A DNA stretch of 64,000 nucleotides from Amycolatopsis anabasis (GTDB lineage Bacteria > Actinomycetota > Actinomycetes > Mycobacteriales > Pseudonocardiaceae). The translations under genes were made by a program, and so were the position numbers. Shown one piece after another: positions 8,400 to 16,628 of the stretch. The first letter of the stretch is position 1. Each line of letters opens with the position of its first letter. The stretch is taken from assembly GCF_009765355.1 (NCBI RefSeq), contig NZ_VTHK01000028.1:60333-124332 (forward strand). Reading direction: 5' to 3'. Under the pieces are notes generated by a model that worked only from the letters and a program-made list of their open reading frames with translations, had not been told where the DNA came from and searched no databases.

Positions 8400-9686
8400 T
8401 TACGGCTGGTCGGGGCGGTGCAGGCCCCAGGCGCGGTGCGCAGCGGCGACCTCGTCAGGCTCGGGATCGAGCTGGTATTCGGCGTCGGCGGACGGGTTCG
8501 GGCGCGTGAGCGCGGTGGGCTTGACGCCGTCGAAGGTGCCGTCGTCCATCTCGATCACCTGGAAGCAATGGCCCTCGGCGTGGACGATGTGGTCAGTGGT
8601 CGTGCCCACGGTGGGCCGCGGGTCGTACCAGGCGTTGACCTCGTCCGGGTCGCCGACGTAGCGGGCGAGCACTCTCGTGCCGGGCGGGACCAGGTCCTCC
8701 CGGCGCAGGTCGACGTAGTGCGGGTTCTGCCGGTCGACGGGGATGCCGGGGCGATCCAGATACAGGCCCATGCCGGGGCTGTATCTGGCCTCGGGCGCGT
8801 CCGGGTCGCCGGCGAACGCGATGTCGATCGAGCCGGGCTCGGTGAGGCTGATCTGCTCGCCGTCCCGTTCCGCGGCGAGAATCAGCTGGTAGCGGGTGAT
8901 CCAGTTCTCCTGGACTCGGCCGATCCGGGAGCCCCGGACGGTGTAGGTGGCCCCGTCGTGCCGGATGCGGTCGCCGGGCGCGGCTTCGCCGGGGTCGCGG
9001 GCCAGAACATACCCCTCGGCGTCGCGGATGCCGCCCACGACCGGGCGGGGCCGCCGCTGGCCGCGCAGGTAGCCGTTGGCGTAGTCGACACCGTGCCGGG
9101 CCGCCCACTCGGCGATGACCGGGGTGGCCGCTCCCGCGATGCTCAGCGCGTTCTCGCCGCGCCAGCCGAGCGGCCAGTCGCGCCGCGGGCTGGCCCACGG
9201 CACGAGCCGCCCCTGACCGTCCCGCAGGCCAGCGAGCAGGTCGGCCAGTTCGGTCACCGCCCGGATTCCGGCTGGCTTGCCCGGATAGTCTGTGCCGCCG
9301 GGCACGCGGAAGTCGACCCCGCGCACGACGAGCAACCCGTTGCGCGCGGCCAGCGCCCATCGTCGGGTTCGGGGGCGCAGGTAGATCAGTTTCCCGTCGG
9401 CGAGCAGGCGCGCCTTGCCCAGCTCGATGTCCGGGTGGTCGGCCGCGAACGTGGCGAGGTCGATCCGGTGGGGAGCGGCGGCGATCGCGCTGTCCGTGTC
9501 CGTGGTGGCCGCGTCGTAACCGTCTCGGATCTGCTGTTCCCTTCGGCGATTGCGCCAGCGCGACCGCCGGGCCTCAGCGCGCAGGTGAGCCTGCTGGAAC
9601 TGGACCGGGGTCAAGCCGGTGCCCTGGTGGGTCGGCTCGGACACCGCCGATGGTCCGGCCGAGGCGGCCGAGGGAGTGGTGCACAT
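8400..9686 (-). CDS. Hypothetical protein of the accessory island
   Basis: A 428-residue soluble protein that I do not recognise. The N-terminal 40 residues include an Arg-rich helix (LRAEARRSRWRNRRREQQ) that could bind nucleic acid. The middle has a GxxY/RGE pattern (WPLGWRGENALSIAGAATP), and the C-terminal third looks like beta-rich domains with SPGMGLYLDRPGIPVD and HIVHAEGHCFQVIEMDDGTF. There are no membrane segments. The ATG at 9686 is chosen for AGGAG 7 bases upstream; an in-frame start 30 bases earlier lacks one. It is encoded alone between two hairpins. Confidence 0.6.
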   Translation of the reverse strand: MCTTPSAASAGPSAVSEPTHQGTGLTPVQFQQAHLRAEARRSRWRNRRREQQIRDGYDAATTDTDSAIAAAPHRIDLATFAADHPDIELGKARLLADGKLIYLRPRTRRWALAARNGLLVVRGVDFRVPGGTDYPGKPAGIRAVTELADLLAGLRDGQGRLVPWASPRRDWPLGWRGENALSIAGAATPVIAEWAARHGVDYANGYLRGQRRPRPVVGGIRDAEGYVLARDPGEAAPGDRIRHDGATYTVRGSRIGRVQENWITRYQLILAAERDGEQISLTEPGSIDIAFAGDPDAPEARYSPGMGLYLDRPGIPVDRQNPHYVDLRREDLVPPGTRVLARYVGDPDEVNAWYDPRPTVGTTTDHIVHAEGHCFQVIEMDDGTFDGVKPTALTRPNPSADAEYQLDPEPDEVAAAHRAWGLHRPDQP

Positions 9687-9736
9687 GATGAAACTCCTGA
9701 GCATGTAGCCGGACAAAGGGAAAAATCGGCGGGAGG

Positions 9737-9757
9737 CCGCGCGGTAGTACCGCGCGG
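9737..9757 (-). terminator. Short perfect palindromic hairpin
   Basis: CCGCGCGGTA and TACCGCGCGG are separated by a single G, in the gap between the 428-residue unknown and the gene ending at 9808. It may be a terminator or a protein-binding palindrome. Confidence 0.4.
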
Positions 9758-9807
9758 AGCAGCTGACGCCCGGAGCGGAGTTCCCGCATCAAGCGGAACG
9801 TGGCTTG

Positions 9808-10176
9808 CTAGGCCAGGACGTGAGCCCGCAGCTGGATGAACAGCACCCGGTCGGCCTGGGTCACCGATTCGCCGGTCTCGTAATGAAAGTCGGGCCGGAT
9901 AAACGGGTTGTATTTGACGGGTCGCCCGCTGACTTCGGCCGGATTCGTGTTGACGGATTTCACAATTCCGAGCGCGTAAGCACAGACAGAGCGGACACCC
10001 TCTTCCCGGATACGCCGCACACACGCGGGTTGGTAACGGAAACGCACGGCGGTTAAGGTGATGTCATCGACGTAGCCGATGACCCGACCGCTGCGCGGAT
10101 TCACGACGGATAGCCTGCGCAAATGTAAATTGACGTGGACGCGTACCCGTTGCCCCGGCGCGATCTCGCCGCTCAT
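9808..10176 (-). CDS. Hypothetical small protein
   Basis: A 122-residue, mainly beta, basic protein without cysteine clusters or membrane segments. It has RVRVHVNLHLRRLSVVNPRSGRVIGYVDDI near the start and VKSVNTNPAEVSGRPVKYNPFIRPDF later. No family recognised. The first codon overlaps the previous gene's stop (ATGA, 10173-10176), so the pair is probably translated together. The DNA here is slightly less GC-rich than its neighbours. Confidence 0.55.
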   Translation of the reverse strand: MSGEIAPGQRVRVHVNLHLRRLSVVNPRSGRVIGYVDDITLTAVRFRYQPACVRRIREEGVRSVCAYALGIVKSVNTNPAEVSGRPVKYNPFIRPDFHYETGESVTQADRVLFIQLRAHVLA

Positions 10177-10637
10177 AGTGGCGGCTGCGGATCTTCGATG
10201 CTGGTTGGCGCGGCCTGCTGTGACCGCAGGGCCTCGGCCTCGTGGCGTTGGGGCGGCGATGTGGTCACGGCGCGGTCAAGCAGGCGCACGAGGTCGTCCG
10301 CGATCGCGGGGACGATGTGGGCAGCGATCTGCTCGGTGATGGCGCAGGCCGTGCGCCACAGTTCGTTGAACGCCTCCTGGCTGGCGGCGTCCAGGCCGTC
10401 GTCGTAGCCGGGCAGGTTCGTGATCGCGTGAACGTCCTTGCCCTCAGCCGGGCCGAGGATCCAGGTGTCTGCTTCCCGGGCGAGCGTCAGCTGCGTGCCG
10501 TCGTGGAGGTCCACGGTGACGCGCGGGCCTCCGTTGTCGAAAGTCATGCCGGTGACCTGGCCGTACGGCTGCAGGAACGACGGGGTGTCGAGCGCGATCG
10601 TGACTTCGGTGACGGGGATGGTGAGTTGCGCGTGCAC
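10173..10637 (-). CDS. Hypothetical protein, two-gene operon
   Basis: A 154-residue acidic protein. The first third is beta-rich (QLTIPVTEVTIALDTP...VTVDLHDGTQLTLA); the remainder is a helical stretch (AFNELWRTACAITEQIAAHIVPAIADDLVRLLD) and a polar tail. Function unknown. It is translationally coupled to the 122-residue protein downstream. No strong ribosome binding site is seen upstream. Confidence 0.5.
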   Translation of the reverse strand: MHAQLTIPVTEVTIALDTPSFLQPYGQVTGMTFDNGGPRVTVDLHDGTQLTLAREADTWILGPAEGKDVHAITNLPGYDDGLDAASQEAFNELWRTACAITEQIAAHIVPAIADDLVRLLDRAVTTSPPQRHEAEALRSQQAAPTSIEDPQPPL

Positions 10638-10729
10638 GGCGTTGTCCTTGCTGTTCGAGTGGATGTGGCAGGCAGCCGTTCAATCGGGGCGATGGTGTGC
10701 AGGAGTGGCCGCGGTGGCGGCGGGGTGAG

Positions 10730-10775
10730 CGACCGTGCGGGTGGCCCACCCCGCGGCGGGCCACCCGCACGGTCG
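10730..10775 (-). terminator. Strong hairpin after the ComM-like gene
   Basis: A perfect 18-bp stem (CGACCGTGCGGGTGGCCC paired with its complement at 10758-10775) with a 10-base loop, starting 10 bases after the ComM-like stop codon. Confidence 0.7.
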
Positions 10776-10784
10776 GCGCGGCGG

Positions 10785-12281
10785 CTAGCGGAAGAGAAGG
10801 CTGCCGAGGTGCTGTCGCTGGTCGAGGATCTCGTTCACATCGGCCAGGGCGGGCCGTGCCCGCTGATCGAGGTCAGCCATGGTCCAGGCGAGTTTCAGAC
10901 ACCGTGACGCGGTGACGGTGGTGATCCCGCCCCGGTGCACAGCGTCGTCAAGCCGATCGGTGACCTCGCTGGGAACACCGACGGCGACCTGAGCGTCGGT
11001 GATCTTGCCGTTGTGCCGCTTGCGTGCGTCCCACCGGTGCGCTGCCCGGTCCTGTGCTTGGACCACGGAGGCACGCACGGCGTCGAACGAGGGCACCGGC
11101 GAGCCGGGCTCCAGAGACGACAGCCGCTGCACAAACAGGTCGGTTCGAGCGACCAGCCACAAGGGAATCCGCCGACGATACCGGGCCCGTTGGAAGGGGG
11201 TGCAGGTGCAGTCGTGCGCGGACGCGCACCCGCCGGGGCAGTCCCGCGCGGTGAACACCGCCCGGACCGCGGCGGGCAACTGGACGGTGCGATGCGCGCG
11301 AGCCAGGGCGACCTCGCGGTGGTCGAGCACCGCGCGCAGGGCCTCGATGGCGGGGCCGGGGAACTCGGGCAGGTCCTGCAGGTGCAGGACACCATGGTGC
11401 GCCAGGGTGACCGCACCGGGCCGTAGCGGTGCGCCCTTGCCGAGCAGCGCGGGCATGGAGGTGGTGTGGTGCGGGCAGGCTCGCGGCGGCCGCATGATCA
11501 ACCCGCTGGCGGGAAGCTGTGCTCCGGCCAGCGAATGCAACGCGGTCACCTCCCGTGCGTGAGCGTCGGTGAGGTCGGGCATCAGCGCGGTCACCAGGCG
11601 CGGCAGCAGCGACGCCCCGGTGCCTGGTCGAGCGAGAAACAGGGTGTGGTGCCCGCCCGCGGCCGCGAGCGCGGCGGCCCGGACGGTACCGGGATCGAGC
11701 CGGGCCCAGGTGTCGGCGGCCCAGAGCTGGTCGACCGCGTCCTCGTCAACCTGTGCTGTGGGCACGGCTGCGGGGATCTTGCCGCCGGTGAGCCAGGTGA
11801 TGACCTCGGTGAGGTGCGCGACCGGCACGATCGTGATGCCGGGTGCGTGCGAGGCTTCGGCAGCGTTCGCAGCCGGCACCACAAGGTGGGTGCACCCGAA
11901 CTTCGCCGCGGCCATCGCGCGCGGCAGGACGCCCCGGACGGGCCGCACCCGGCCGTCCAGGCTCAGCTCGCCGATGAGCGCGGTGGCCAGGAGCCTGCGC
12001 GCAGGAACCCTGCCGGTCGCGAGCAGGATCGCCACGGCGACGGCCAGGTCCACATCCGACTGGGGATGCGCGGTCGAGCAGGTGACGTGGACGGAGCGCT
12101 CGGGCCACGGCTGTGCAGCGTTGCGCAGGGCAGCTCGCACACGATCGCGGGTCTCGCGCGAGACCTGCTGGCTGAGACCGTGGATGTGCAGTTCCGGCGT
12201 ACCGGCTCCGAGGTCGACGCGAATATCAACGATCTGGGTGTCGAGATCCTTCAGGGCGACGAGGCGAGTGTGTGCTTGCAC
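10785..12281 (-). CDS. ComM/YifB-like Mg-chelatase family protein, degenerate ATPase motifs
   Basis: A 498-residue protein of about normal ComM length. The N-terminal Lon-protease-like domain is clear (HIHGLSQQVSRETRDRVRAALRN, then DLAVAVAILLATG and GELSLDGRVRPVRGVLP). The AAA+ core is altered: Walker A reads ARPGTGAS, lacking the usual lysine, and Walker B reads HLQDLPEF instead of the usual FLDELPEF. The cysteine-rich NPCPCG-like region is kept as CPGGCASAHDCTCTP. ComM in other bacteria is a helicase that helps branch migration in natural transformation; ATP use here is doubtful. GTG at 12281 has AAAGGA upstream; an in-frame GTG at 12296 does not. A DprA-like gene is 2.7 kb away on the same strand. 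Confidence 0.8.
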   Translation of the reverse strand: MQAHTRLVALKDLDTQIVDIRVDLGAGTPELHIHGLSQQVSRETRDRVRAALRNAAQPWPERSVHVTCSTAHPQSDVDLAVAVAILLATGRVPARRLLATALIGELSLDGRVRPVRGVLPRAMAAAKFGCTHLVVPAANAAEASHAPGITIVPVAHLTEVITWLTGGKIPAAVPTAQVDEDAVDQLWAADTWARLDPGTVRAAALAAAGGHHTLFLARPGTGASLLPRLVTALMPDLTDAHAREVTALHSLAGAQLPASGLIMRPPRACPHHTTSMPALLGKGAPLRPGAVTLAHHGVLHLQDLPEFPGPAIEALRAVLDHREVALARAHRTVQLPAAVRAVFTARDCPGGCASAHDCTCTPFQRARYRRRIPLWLVARTDLFVQRLSSLEPGSPVPSFDAVRASVVQAQDRAAHRWDARKRHNGKITDAQVAVGVPSEVTDRLDDAVHRGGITTVTASRCLKLAWTMADLDQRARPALADVNEILDQRQHLGSLLFR

Positions 12282-12443
12282 GAGGAGTCCTTTCACGACG
12301 GACGGAGAGGAAAGCGGTCGGGCGTCTCGGGACGGCGTGACGCGCAGAAGCGCCCCGGTGCACAGAGGTGAGGGGTTGTACGAGGTCAGGTGCGGCCGCG
12401 GCGAATGTGTGGGTGTTCTGTGGGTGCGCCGTGCGGCGTCGGG

Positions 12444-13265
12444 CTAGTCGTTCAGCCACCAGCCACGCTGGTCGCCGAGCTGGCGCAACCGGAACGCCGC
12501 GAAGTCCGCCACATCCTGCGGATCGGCCTGGCGCTTGCTCGACGGACCTGGGGAGTGGGGCACCGTCGCGACGTCGAGGCTTTCCAATTCGCCGAGGAGG
12601 GTTCGCAGAGCGTCCTTGTCGGTGCGCAACGGTGGCACCTCGTGCGGCTCCCACGCGTACGTGGCGACCACGGTGCCGTCGGGCTTGGTCGCGTGCATCA
12701 CGTCCACACTCCAGTCGCTGACCTGAAACCGTAGTTCCACAGGGCGGCCGCCGTCATCGAAGACCGGCCTGCCGCCCAACACCTGGTCGTTGGTCTTGGT
12801 GTCCCATGCCGTCCCGGTCTCCGGATCGCGACGCACCCACTCGCCCGGCTGCGCCTTGCGGCAATCCTCGGGTGCGGGAAGCGGGAAACTCCAGGGATGG
12901 CCGTCGCTGACGCGGTTCTCGTACCGATAGCGCACGGCATAACGCTCGAGCAACGTGGACGTGAAGTACCCGCTCAGCGCAGTGCGCGCCAACGATTCCA
13001 GATGTGAGGGCGCGTGCTCGATCCCGACCACCCTCGCCGCTGCCCGAAAGAATCGGTAGGACGCCTCGGCCAGTTGCAACTGCTCGGGTCCGGCGTCGGC
13101 GAGGTGCACCACGACGCCGGTCGGTTCCAGGATCGGGTCGACGAGTTCGACGAACGCGCCAGCCCCAAGCCCATTCGCCGCTCGCCGGCCTACCACGATG
13201 TGCTTTCCCTCCAGGCGTTGTTTCCCGTCCGGGTCGCACACCCGATAGCTCCACTGACTGTCCAT
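12444..13265 (-). CDS. Hypothetical protein
   Basis: A 273-residue soluble protein without recognisable motifs. It begins MDSQWSYRVCDPDGKQRLEGKHIVVGRR, has a helical middle (ESLARTALSGYFTSTLLERYAVRYRYENRVSDG) and ends in WWLND. The composition is normal for the host. ATG at 13265 is preferred for GGGAG 8 bases upstream over an in-frame ATG 39 bases earlier. A separate 612-bp gene follows upstream with a 50-base gap, so the two may be co-transcribed. No function can be inferred. Confidence 0.55.
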   Translation of the reverse strand: MDSQWSYRVCDPDGKQRLEGKHIVVGRRAANGLGAGAFVELVDPILEPTGVVVHLADAGPEQLQLAEASYRFFRAAARVVGIEHAPSHLESLARTALSGYFTSTLLERYAVRYRYENRVSDGHPWSFPLPAPEDCRKAQPGEWVRRDPETGTAWDTKTNDQVLGGRPVFDDGGRPVELRFQVSDWSVDVMHATKPDGTVVATYAWEPHEVPPLRTDKDALRTLLGELESLDVATVPHSPGPSSKRQADPQDVADFAAFRLRQLGDQRGWWLND

Positions 13266-13315
13266 AGCGGACACTCCCTTTCGTTGAGGTAGTGGTGTGA
13301 TCAACTGGTGAGCGG

Positions 13316-13927
13316 CTACTCGTCGGGGGTGCCGTAGAGAGCGAAGGCGCGATCACCGAGCAACTCGGCCAGGGCGAGCGCGTGGGCCGGGGCCGCGTCG
13401 ATGCTGAACCGCACGATGTGCTCACTGGAGCGCCAGGTGGGCTGAAGGACTTGCGCGGTCGCGTAGAGGGGGCGGCCGAACTCTCCGACGGCGACGGTGT
13501 GCGCCCCCGGCTTCGGATCGGCCCCGAGGCGTGCGGCCACCGACTCCAGGACCGCACGCAGAACGTGCGCGTCCCGACGGCGTTGCTCGGCAAGGTTGCG
13601 CGCGCCCTCCAGGAGGTCACGCACCTTGGGCAGCAAACGGCGTCGCAAGTCCCGGGCGACCTGCTCCGGCGGGCGGGACCGCGCGACCGTCACGACCGGG
13701 CGAGTGGTGCCCGAGGGCTGATGAACAGCGAGGCCATCGATCAGCCAGGTCTCGAACACCAAGCGGTCGCCCGCGGGGTGCGAATCGACGGTCACCGAGA
13801 CCCAGCTACCCTGCGGACCGACCAGAGCACCGTCCTCACCCGTGCACTGCGGCGGTGCACCACGCCACGGTTTTCCCAGCAGCGCCGCGACCTCACGTAG
13901 ATAGTGGTCCAGATCGTCAGTAGACAT
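13316..13927 (-). CDS. Hypothetical protein
   Basis: A 203-residue protein starting at an ATG with GGGAG upstream. It begins MSTDDLDHYLREVAALLGKPWRG, has a beta-rich region (VSVTVDSHPAGDRLVFETWLIDGL) and a basic helix (RDLRRRLLPKVRDLLEGARNLAEQRRRDA). No family recognised. It is 50 bases upstream of the 273-residue gene. Longer in-frame extension to 14320 is an Arg/Gly-rich shadow of the next gene. Confidence 0.5.
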   Translation of the reverse strand: MSTDDLDHYLREVAALLGKPWRGAPPQCTGEDGALVGPQGSWVSVTVDSHPAGDRLVFETWLIDGLAVHQPSGTTRPVVTVARSRPPEQVARDLRRRLLPKVRDLLEGARNLAEQRRRDAHVLRAVLESVAARLGADPKPGAHTVAVGEFGRPLYATAQVLQPTWRSSEHIVRFSIDAAPAHALALAELLGDRAFALYGTPDE

Positions 13928-13985
13928 GCCTACTCCCTTCCCGGAGTCTGGAAACAACGCAGCACCCCACCGCTGAGCCAGGCGC

Positions 13986-14112
13986 GGTGCGGGGCGCGTC
14001 CGCCAGAAAGCTCGACGCGGCCACGGCGGCACCCCTGAACCCAGCAGGGCACGACCCGCGCACGGCCGGCCGCCGTGGCGCCGTCGAGCTACGGTGTGCG
14101 GCGCCCCGCACC
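13986..14112 (-). repeat. Long interrupted inverted repeat spanning a gene end
   Basis: Outer arms GGTGCGGGGCGC (13986-13997) and its complement (14101-14112), middle arms AGCTCGACG (14009-14017) and complement (14082-14090), inner arms GCCACGGCGGC (14020-14030) and complement (14069-14079). Together they form a large hairpin. The right arm overlaps the last 24 bases of the GP88-like gene, so the structure could end its transcript. Confidence 0.6.
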
Positions 14113-14859
14113 CGCCTGGTCGTCGACCGCGGTAGGCGTCGAAGCAGCAGTGGATGCCCGAGCTCGACGCTCGGCGCGGGCCGCGTCGACCCCGGCCTGC
14201 CATCGGCTCCACCGGCGCCCCGCCTGCTTGGCCTTGAAGTGCGCGATGTTGTTGGCCGGGATCCCCACCGGCGCCGGGCCGATCACCGCCAGCAGATCCG
14301 ATTCCTCCTGGGAATGCCACCCCGCCGCCTCGATGGATTCCTCGTCGGGAAACACATCAGCGACCCGATCGACCGCGGGATCCAAACTGGCATCCTGCGT
14401 CCCGCCATACGAATAAACCCACCAGAAATTAGGTGGCGGATCAGGCTCAACCAGCTCACGAAAAACCGAAACCTCTTTCGTGTAAGCATAGAACCGGGTC
14501 CGAAGCCGAACACGCATCACCTCAAGCCATGCCGACAAATAATCCCGAGAGAAGAAATCTCCACTATCATGTATCCTGACCCATGCATCGATGAACTTCT
14601 TGTGCGCCAGCTCATCGATCATGGCGCGCTTCCATCCGGGGAGGTCGTCGAGGACGAAACGCAGATTCTCCTGATGGCGGGCCTTCACGTTAGGGAAAAG
14701 GTACGTTCCGTTTCTTGCGTAACAGGCTTGAGCGCAAATTCCCGCCGAAGGGCACGTATTGTAGTTGCGCCCATCGGGTAATTTTCCGGCGAAGGCTGGC
14801 AGTGACCAATTCCAGATGTCCAGCCGCTTCAATTCCCTGTTTTGCCGTAACAGAGTCAC
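14089..14859 (-). CDS. GP88-like phage/plasmid protein
   Basis: A 256-residue protein that resembles the mycobacteriophage gene product 88 family. The core is the cysteine cluster NTCPSAGICAQACYARNGTY (Cys36, 42, 46), which could bind a metal or iron-sulfur cluster, followed by WKRAMIDELAHKKFIDAWVRIHDSGDFFS and RTRFYAYTKEVSVF. The biochemical role is not established. The GTG at 14859 is chosen for GGAGG 5 bases upstream; an ATG at 14877 in the same frame lacks one. The stretch 14350-14800 is clearly less GC-rich than its neighbours, a sign of transfer. The C-terminal 40 residues are Ala/Arg-rich. Confidence 0.7.
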   Translation of the reverse strand: MTLLRQNRELKRLDIWNWSLPAFAGKLPDGRNYNTCPSAGICAQACYARNGTYLFPNVKARHQENLRFVLDDLPGWKRAMIDELAHKKFIDAWVRIHDSGDFFSRDYLSAWLEVMRVRLRTRFYAYTKEVSVFRELVEPDPPPNFWWVYSYGGTQDASLDPAVDRVADVFPDEESIEAAGWHSQEESDLLAVIGPAPVGIPANNIAHFKAKQAGRRWSRWQAGVDAARAERRARASTAASTPTAVDDQAGAGRRTP

Positions 14860-14960
14860 CGTGACCTCCGTCCTCATGCCACTCGATGCACATGGGGAGG
14901 CCACATCAAGATCCCGTCTCTTCCACCGTACACCGCCGAATGCGCCACTGGCCCGCCTGC

Positions 14961-14996
14961 GCGGGTGGGCGGCGTCGACAAGCACCGCCCACCCGC
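14961..14996 (-). terminator. Hairpin after DprA-like gene
   Basis: A perfect 12-bp stem (GCGGGTGGGCGG / CCGCCCACCCGC) with a 12-base loop, 8 bases beyond the DprA-like stop codon. Confidence 0.65.
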
Positions 14997-15003
14997 GGAC
15001 CGG

Positions 15004-15933
15004 TCAGGACGACGACGTGGTGGACGGCCCCGGGCTGTCGAGATGGGATAGAACGTCCTTGGTACCGGTGACGAGGTGTGCACCGCCTTGAACCAGCTGA
15101 TGCGGCCCGGCCGACTGAGCCGCCGTGATCGGACCGGGAACGGCCATCACGGGCCGGGCGAGGTCGGCAGCGTGCCGGGCGGTGTTCAGTGCACTGCTGC
15201 GGACACTGGCCTCGACAACCACCACAGCTGCCGCCAGGGCTGCGAGGAGTCGATTCCTAGCCACGAACCGATGCCTGGCCGGTGGGACACCGAAGGGGTA
15301 CTCGCTGACGACCAGCCCCTGCGTGGTGATGCGTTCCAAGAGCGAGACGTGACCAGCTGGGTACCCGACGTCGAGCGCGCAGCCCAGCACTGCCATGGTG
15401 TCACCGTCGGCTGCCAGCGTACCGCGATGCGCGGCACCGTCCACTCCGTACCCGGCACCAGAGGCCACGGCGATCTCGTGCTGTGCGAGGTGGTAACTGA
15501 GCTCAGCGGCGACGTGCTCGCCGTACCCGGTCGCGGCACGTGACCCGGTCATCGCGACCGCATTCCGCGCTAGGTCATCAAGCCGCCGCGCACCCTGAAC
15601 CCACAACGCGAGCGGCGGCGCCAGATGTGACATCCCGTGGGCATCGGCGTCGACCATGGCGGAGAGTTGAGCTGAGGGCCATTCCGGGTCTTCCGGGATG
15701 ACGAGGCGGGCGCCGTAGCGGTCAGCCTCGGCGAGATCGCGCTCAGCAAGGTCGAGATGCCGACGCGACTGGGTTTCCTCACGCACACGAGCAGGACACT
15801 CGCCGTGGTGTACCAGCCGGGCGGCGTCAACCGGCCCGACCTCGGCGACAAACCGCGCGAGGAACGGCGCGGGTGGCTCTGCTACCCGGAGCAGGAACGC
15901 ACGAGCCACACGGACATCCGACGTGGACGACAT
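15004..15933 (-). CDS. DprA/Smf-like DNA-processing protein
   Basis: A 309-residue DprA-type Rossmann protein. Family motifs: VAMTGSRAATGYGEHVA, then the nucleotide-fold glycine motif SGAGYGVDGAAHRGTL and the SEYPFGVPPARHRFVARNRLLAAL block. DprA loads RecA onto incoming single-stranded DNA during transformation; actinobacterial plasmid and island copies have less clear roles. The N-terminal 90 residues carry helices in place of the usual SAM domain, and no C-terminal winged helix is evident. ATG at 15933 with AAGGAG upstream. A DUF2493/SLOG gene, from the same superfamily, lies 61 bases upstream. Confidence 0.85.
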   Translation of the reverse strand: MSSTSDVRVARAFLLRVAEPPAPFLARFVAEVGPVDAARLVHHGECPARVREETQSRRHLDLAERDLAEADRYGARLVIPEDPEWPSAQLSAMVDADAHGMSHLAPPLALWVQGARRLDDLARNAVAMTGSRAATGYGEHVAAELSYHLAQHEIAVASGAGYGVDGAAHRGTLAADGDTMAVLGCALDVGYPAGHVSLLERITTQGLVVSEYPFGVPPARHRFVARNRLLAALAAAVVVVEASVRSSALNTARHAADLARPVMAVPGPITAAQSAGPHQLVQGGAHLVTGTKDVLSHLDSPGPSTTSSS

Positions 15934-15994
15934 GATTTCTCCTTCTGGCGTAACGAAAAGAAGACGGTCAGGACGGAGTTGACGAGGACAGTGG

Positions 15995-16426
15995 CTATCC
16001 GGCGCGGCGCACGTCGTGCTGCGGCTGGCCCGACACGCCAACGGAGTCGGCAACTGCGGTACGGGTCGGTGAGGACGCCCGGAACACCCACGTCGTGATC
16101 CCGGCTCGGCGCGCGAGATCGGCGGTGTGGCTGGCGCCGGGGGAATCGTCGAGAATGAAGGCCAGGCACACGTCGGCTCCGGCGCGCACCATCTCCGCAT
16201 TACGCACGAAACCCGCACGGCGGCCGAACTGCCGCCACCGAGCCGGATGCCGCTCGACGCGGCCGTCCCAATGAGTCCAGCACGCCTCACACAGTGCGTC
16301 CGCGCCACGCGGGCAGGCCCCGGACACCAGGACTGAGTCGGGATGCCACACCGCGGCGAGAGCCCGCCGGATGACCGCACGGTCGAACCAGGCGCGAGAA
16401 CCAGTAATCAGAATCCGATGCACCAC
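15995..16426 (-). CDS. SLOG/DUF2493 family protein
   Basis: A 143-residue protein. It opens with RILITGSRAWFD and has VLVSGACPRGADALCEACW, the signature of the YspA/cpYpsA-related SLOG fold (DUF2493), which binds nucleotides or NAD/ADP-ribose-like ligands. Later motifs are RNAEMVRAGADVCLAFI and ASHTADLARRAGI. The GTG at 16426 stands 6 bases after GGAGG. It shares strand and fold with the DprA-like protein downstream; a common operon is likely. Confidence 0.85.
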   Translation of the reverse strand: MVHRILITGSRAWFDRAVIRRALAAVWHPDSVLVSGACPRGADALCEACWTHWDGRVERHPARWRQFGRRAGFVRNAEMVRAGADVCLAFILDDSPGASHTADLARRAGITTWVFRASSPTRTAVADSVGVSGQPQHDVRRAG

Positions 16427-16486
16427 CGCATACCTCCGATCTCGGGGCGTCCCGCGCGGTGTGCGCGGGCGCCCGCGAGATCGCCG

Positions 16487-16536
16487 CCGCGGTGGGGGTG
16501 TCCTGGCCGGGGTGTGGCCGGACACCCCCACCGCGG
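16487..16536 (-). terminator. Strong hairpin after zinc-ribbon/PP2C gene
   Basis: A perfect 17-bp stem (CCGCGGTGGGGGTGTCC paired with 16520-16536) with a 16-base loop, about 90 bases downstream of the PP2C-like stop codon. Smaller GC-rich inverted repeats flank it. Confidence 0.65.
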
Positions 16537-16628
16537 TGGCACGCTGTGCCGCCCCGCGCATCACGCGGCGGGGCGACACCACGCAAGCCAGCGCCGTCCG
16601 ACTTCGGCGGCTGCAGCGGCGGAGGCAG

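Noticed and set aside
7986..9839. 617-codon plus-strand open frame
   Set aside because: It is antisense to the 428-residue gene and its upstream gap; the composition is Gly/Val/Arg-biased and there is no ribosome binding site or domain.
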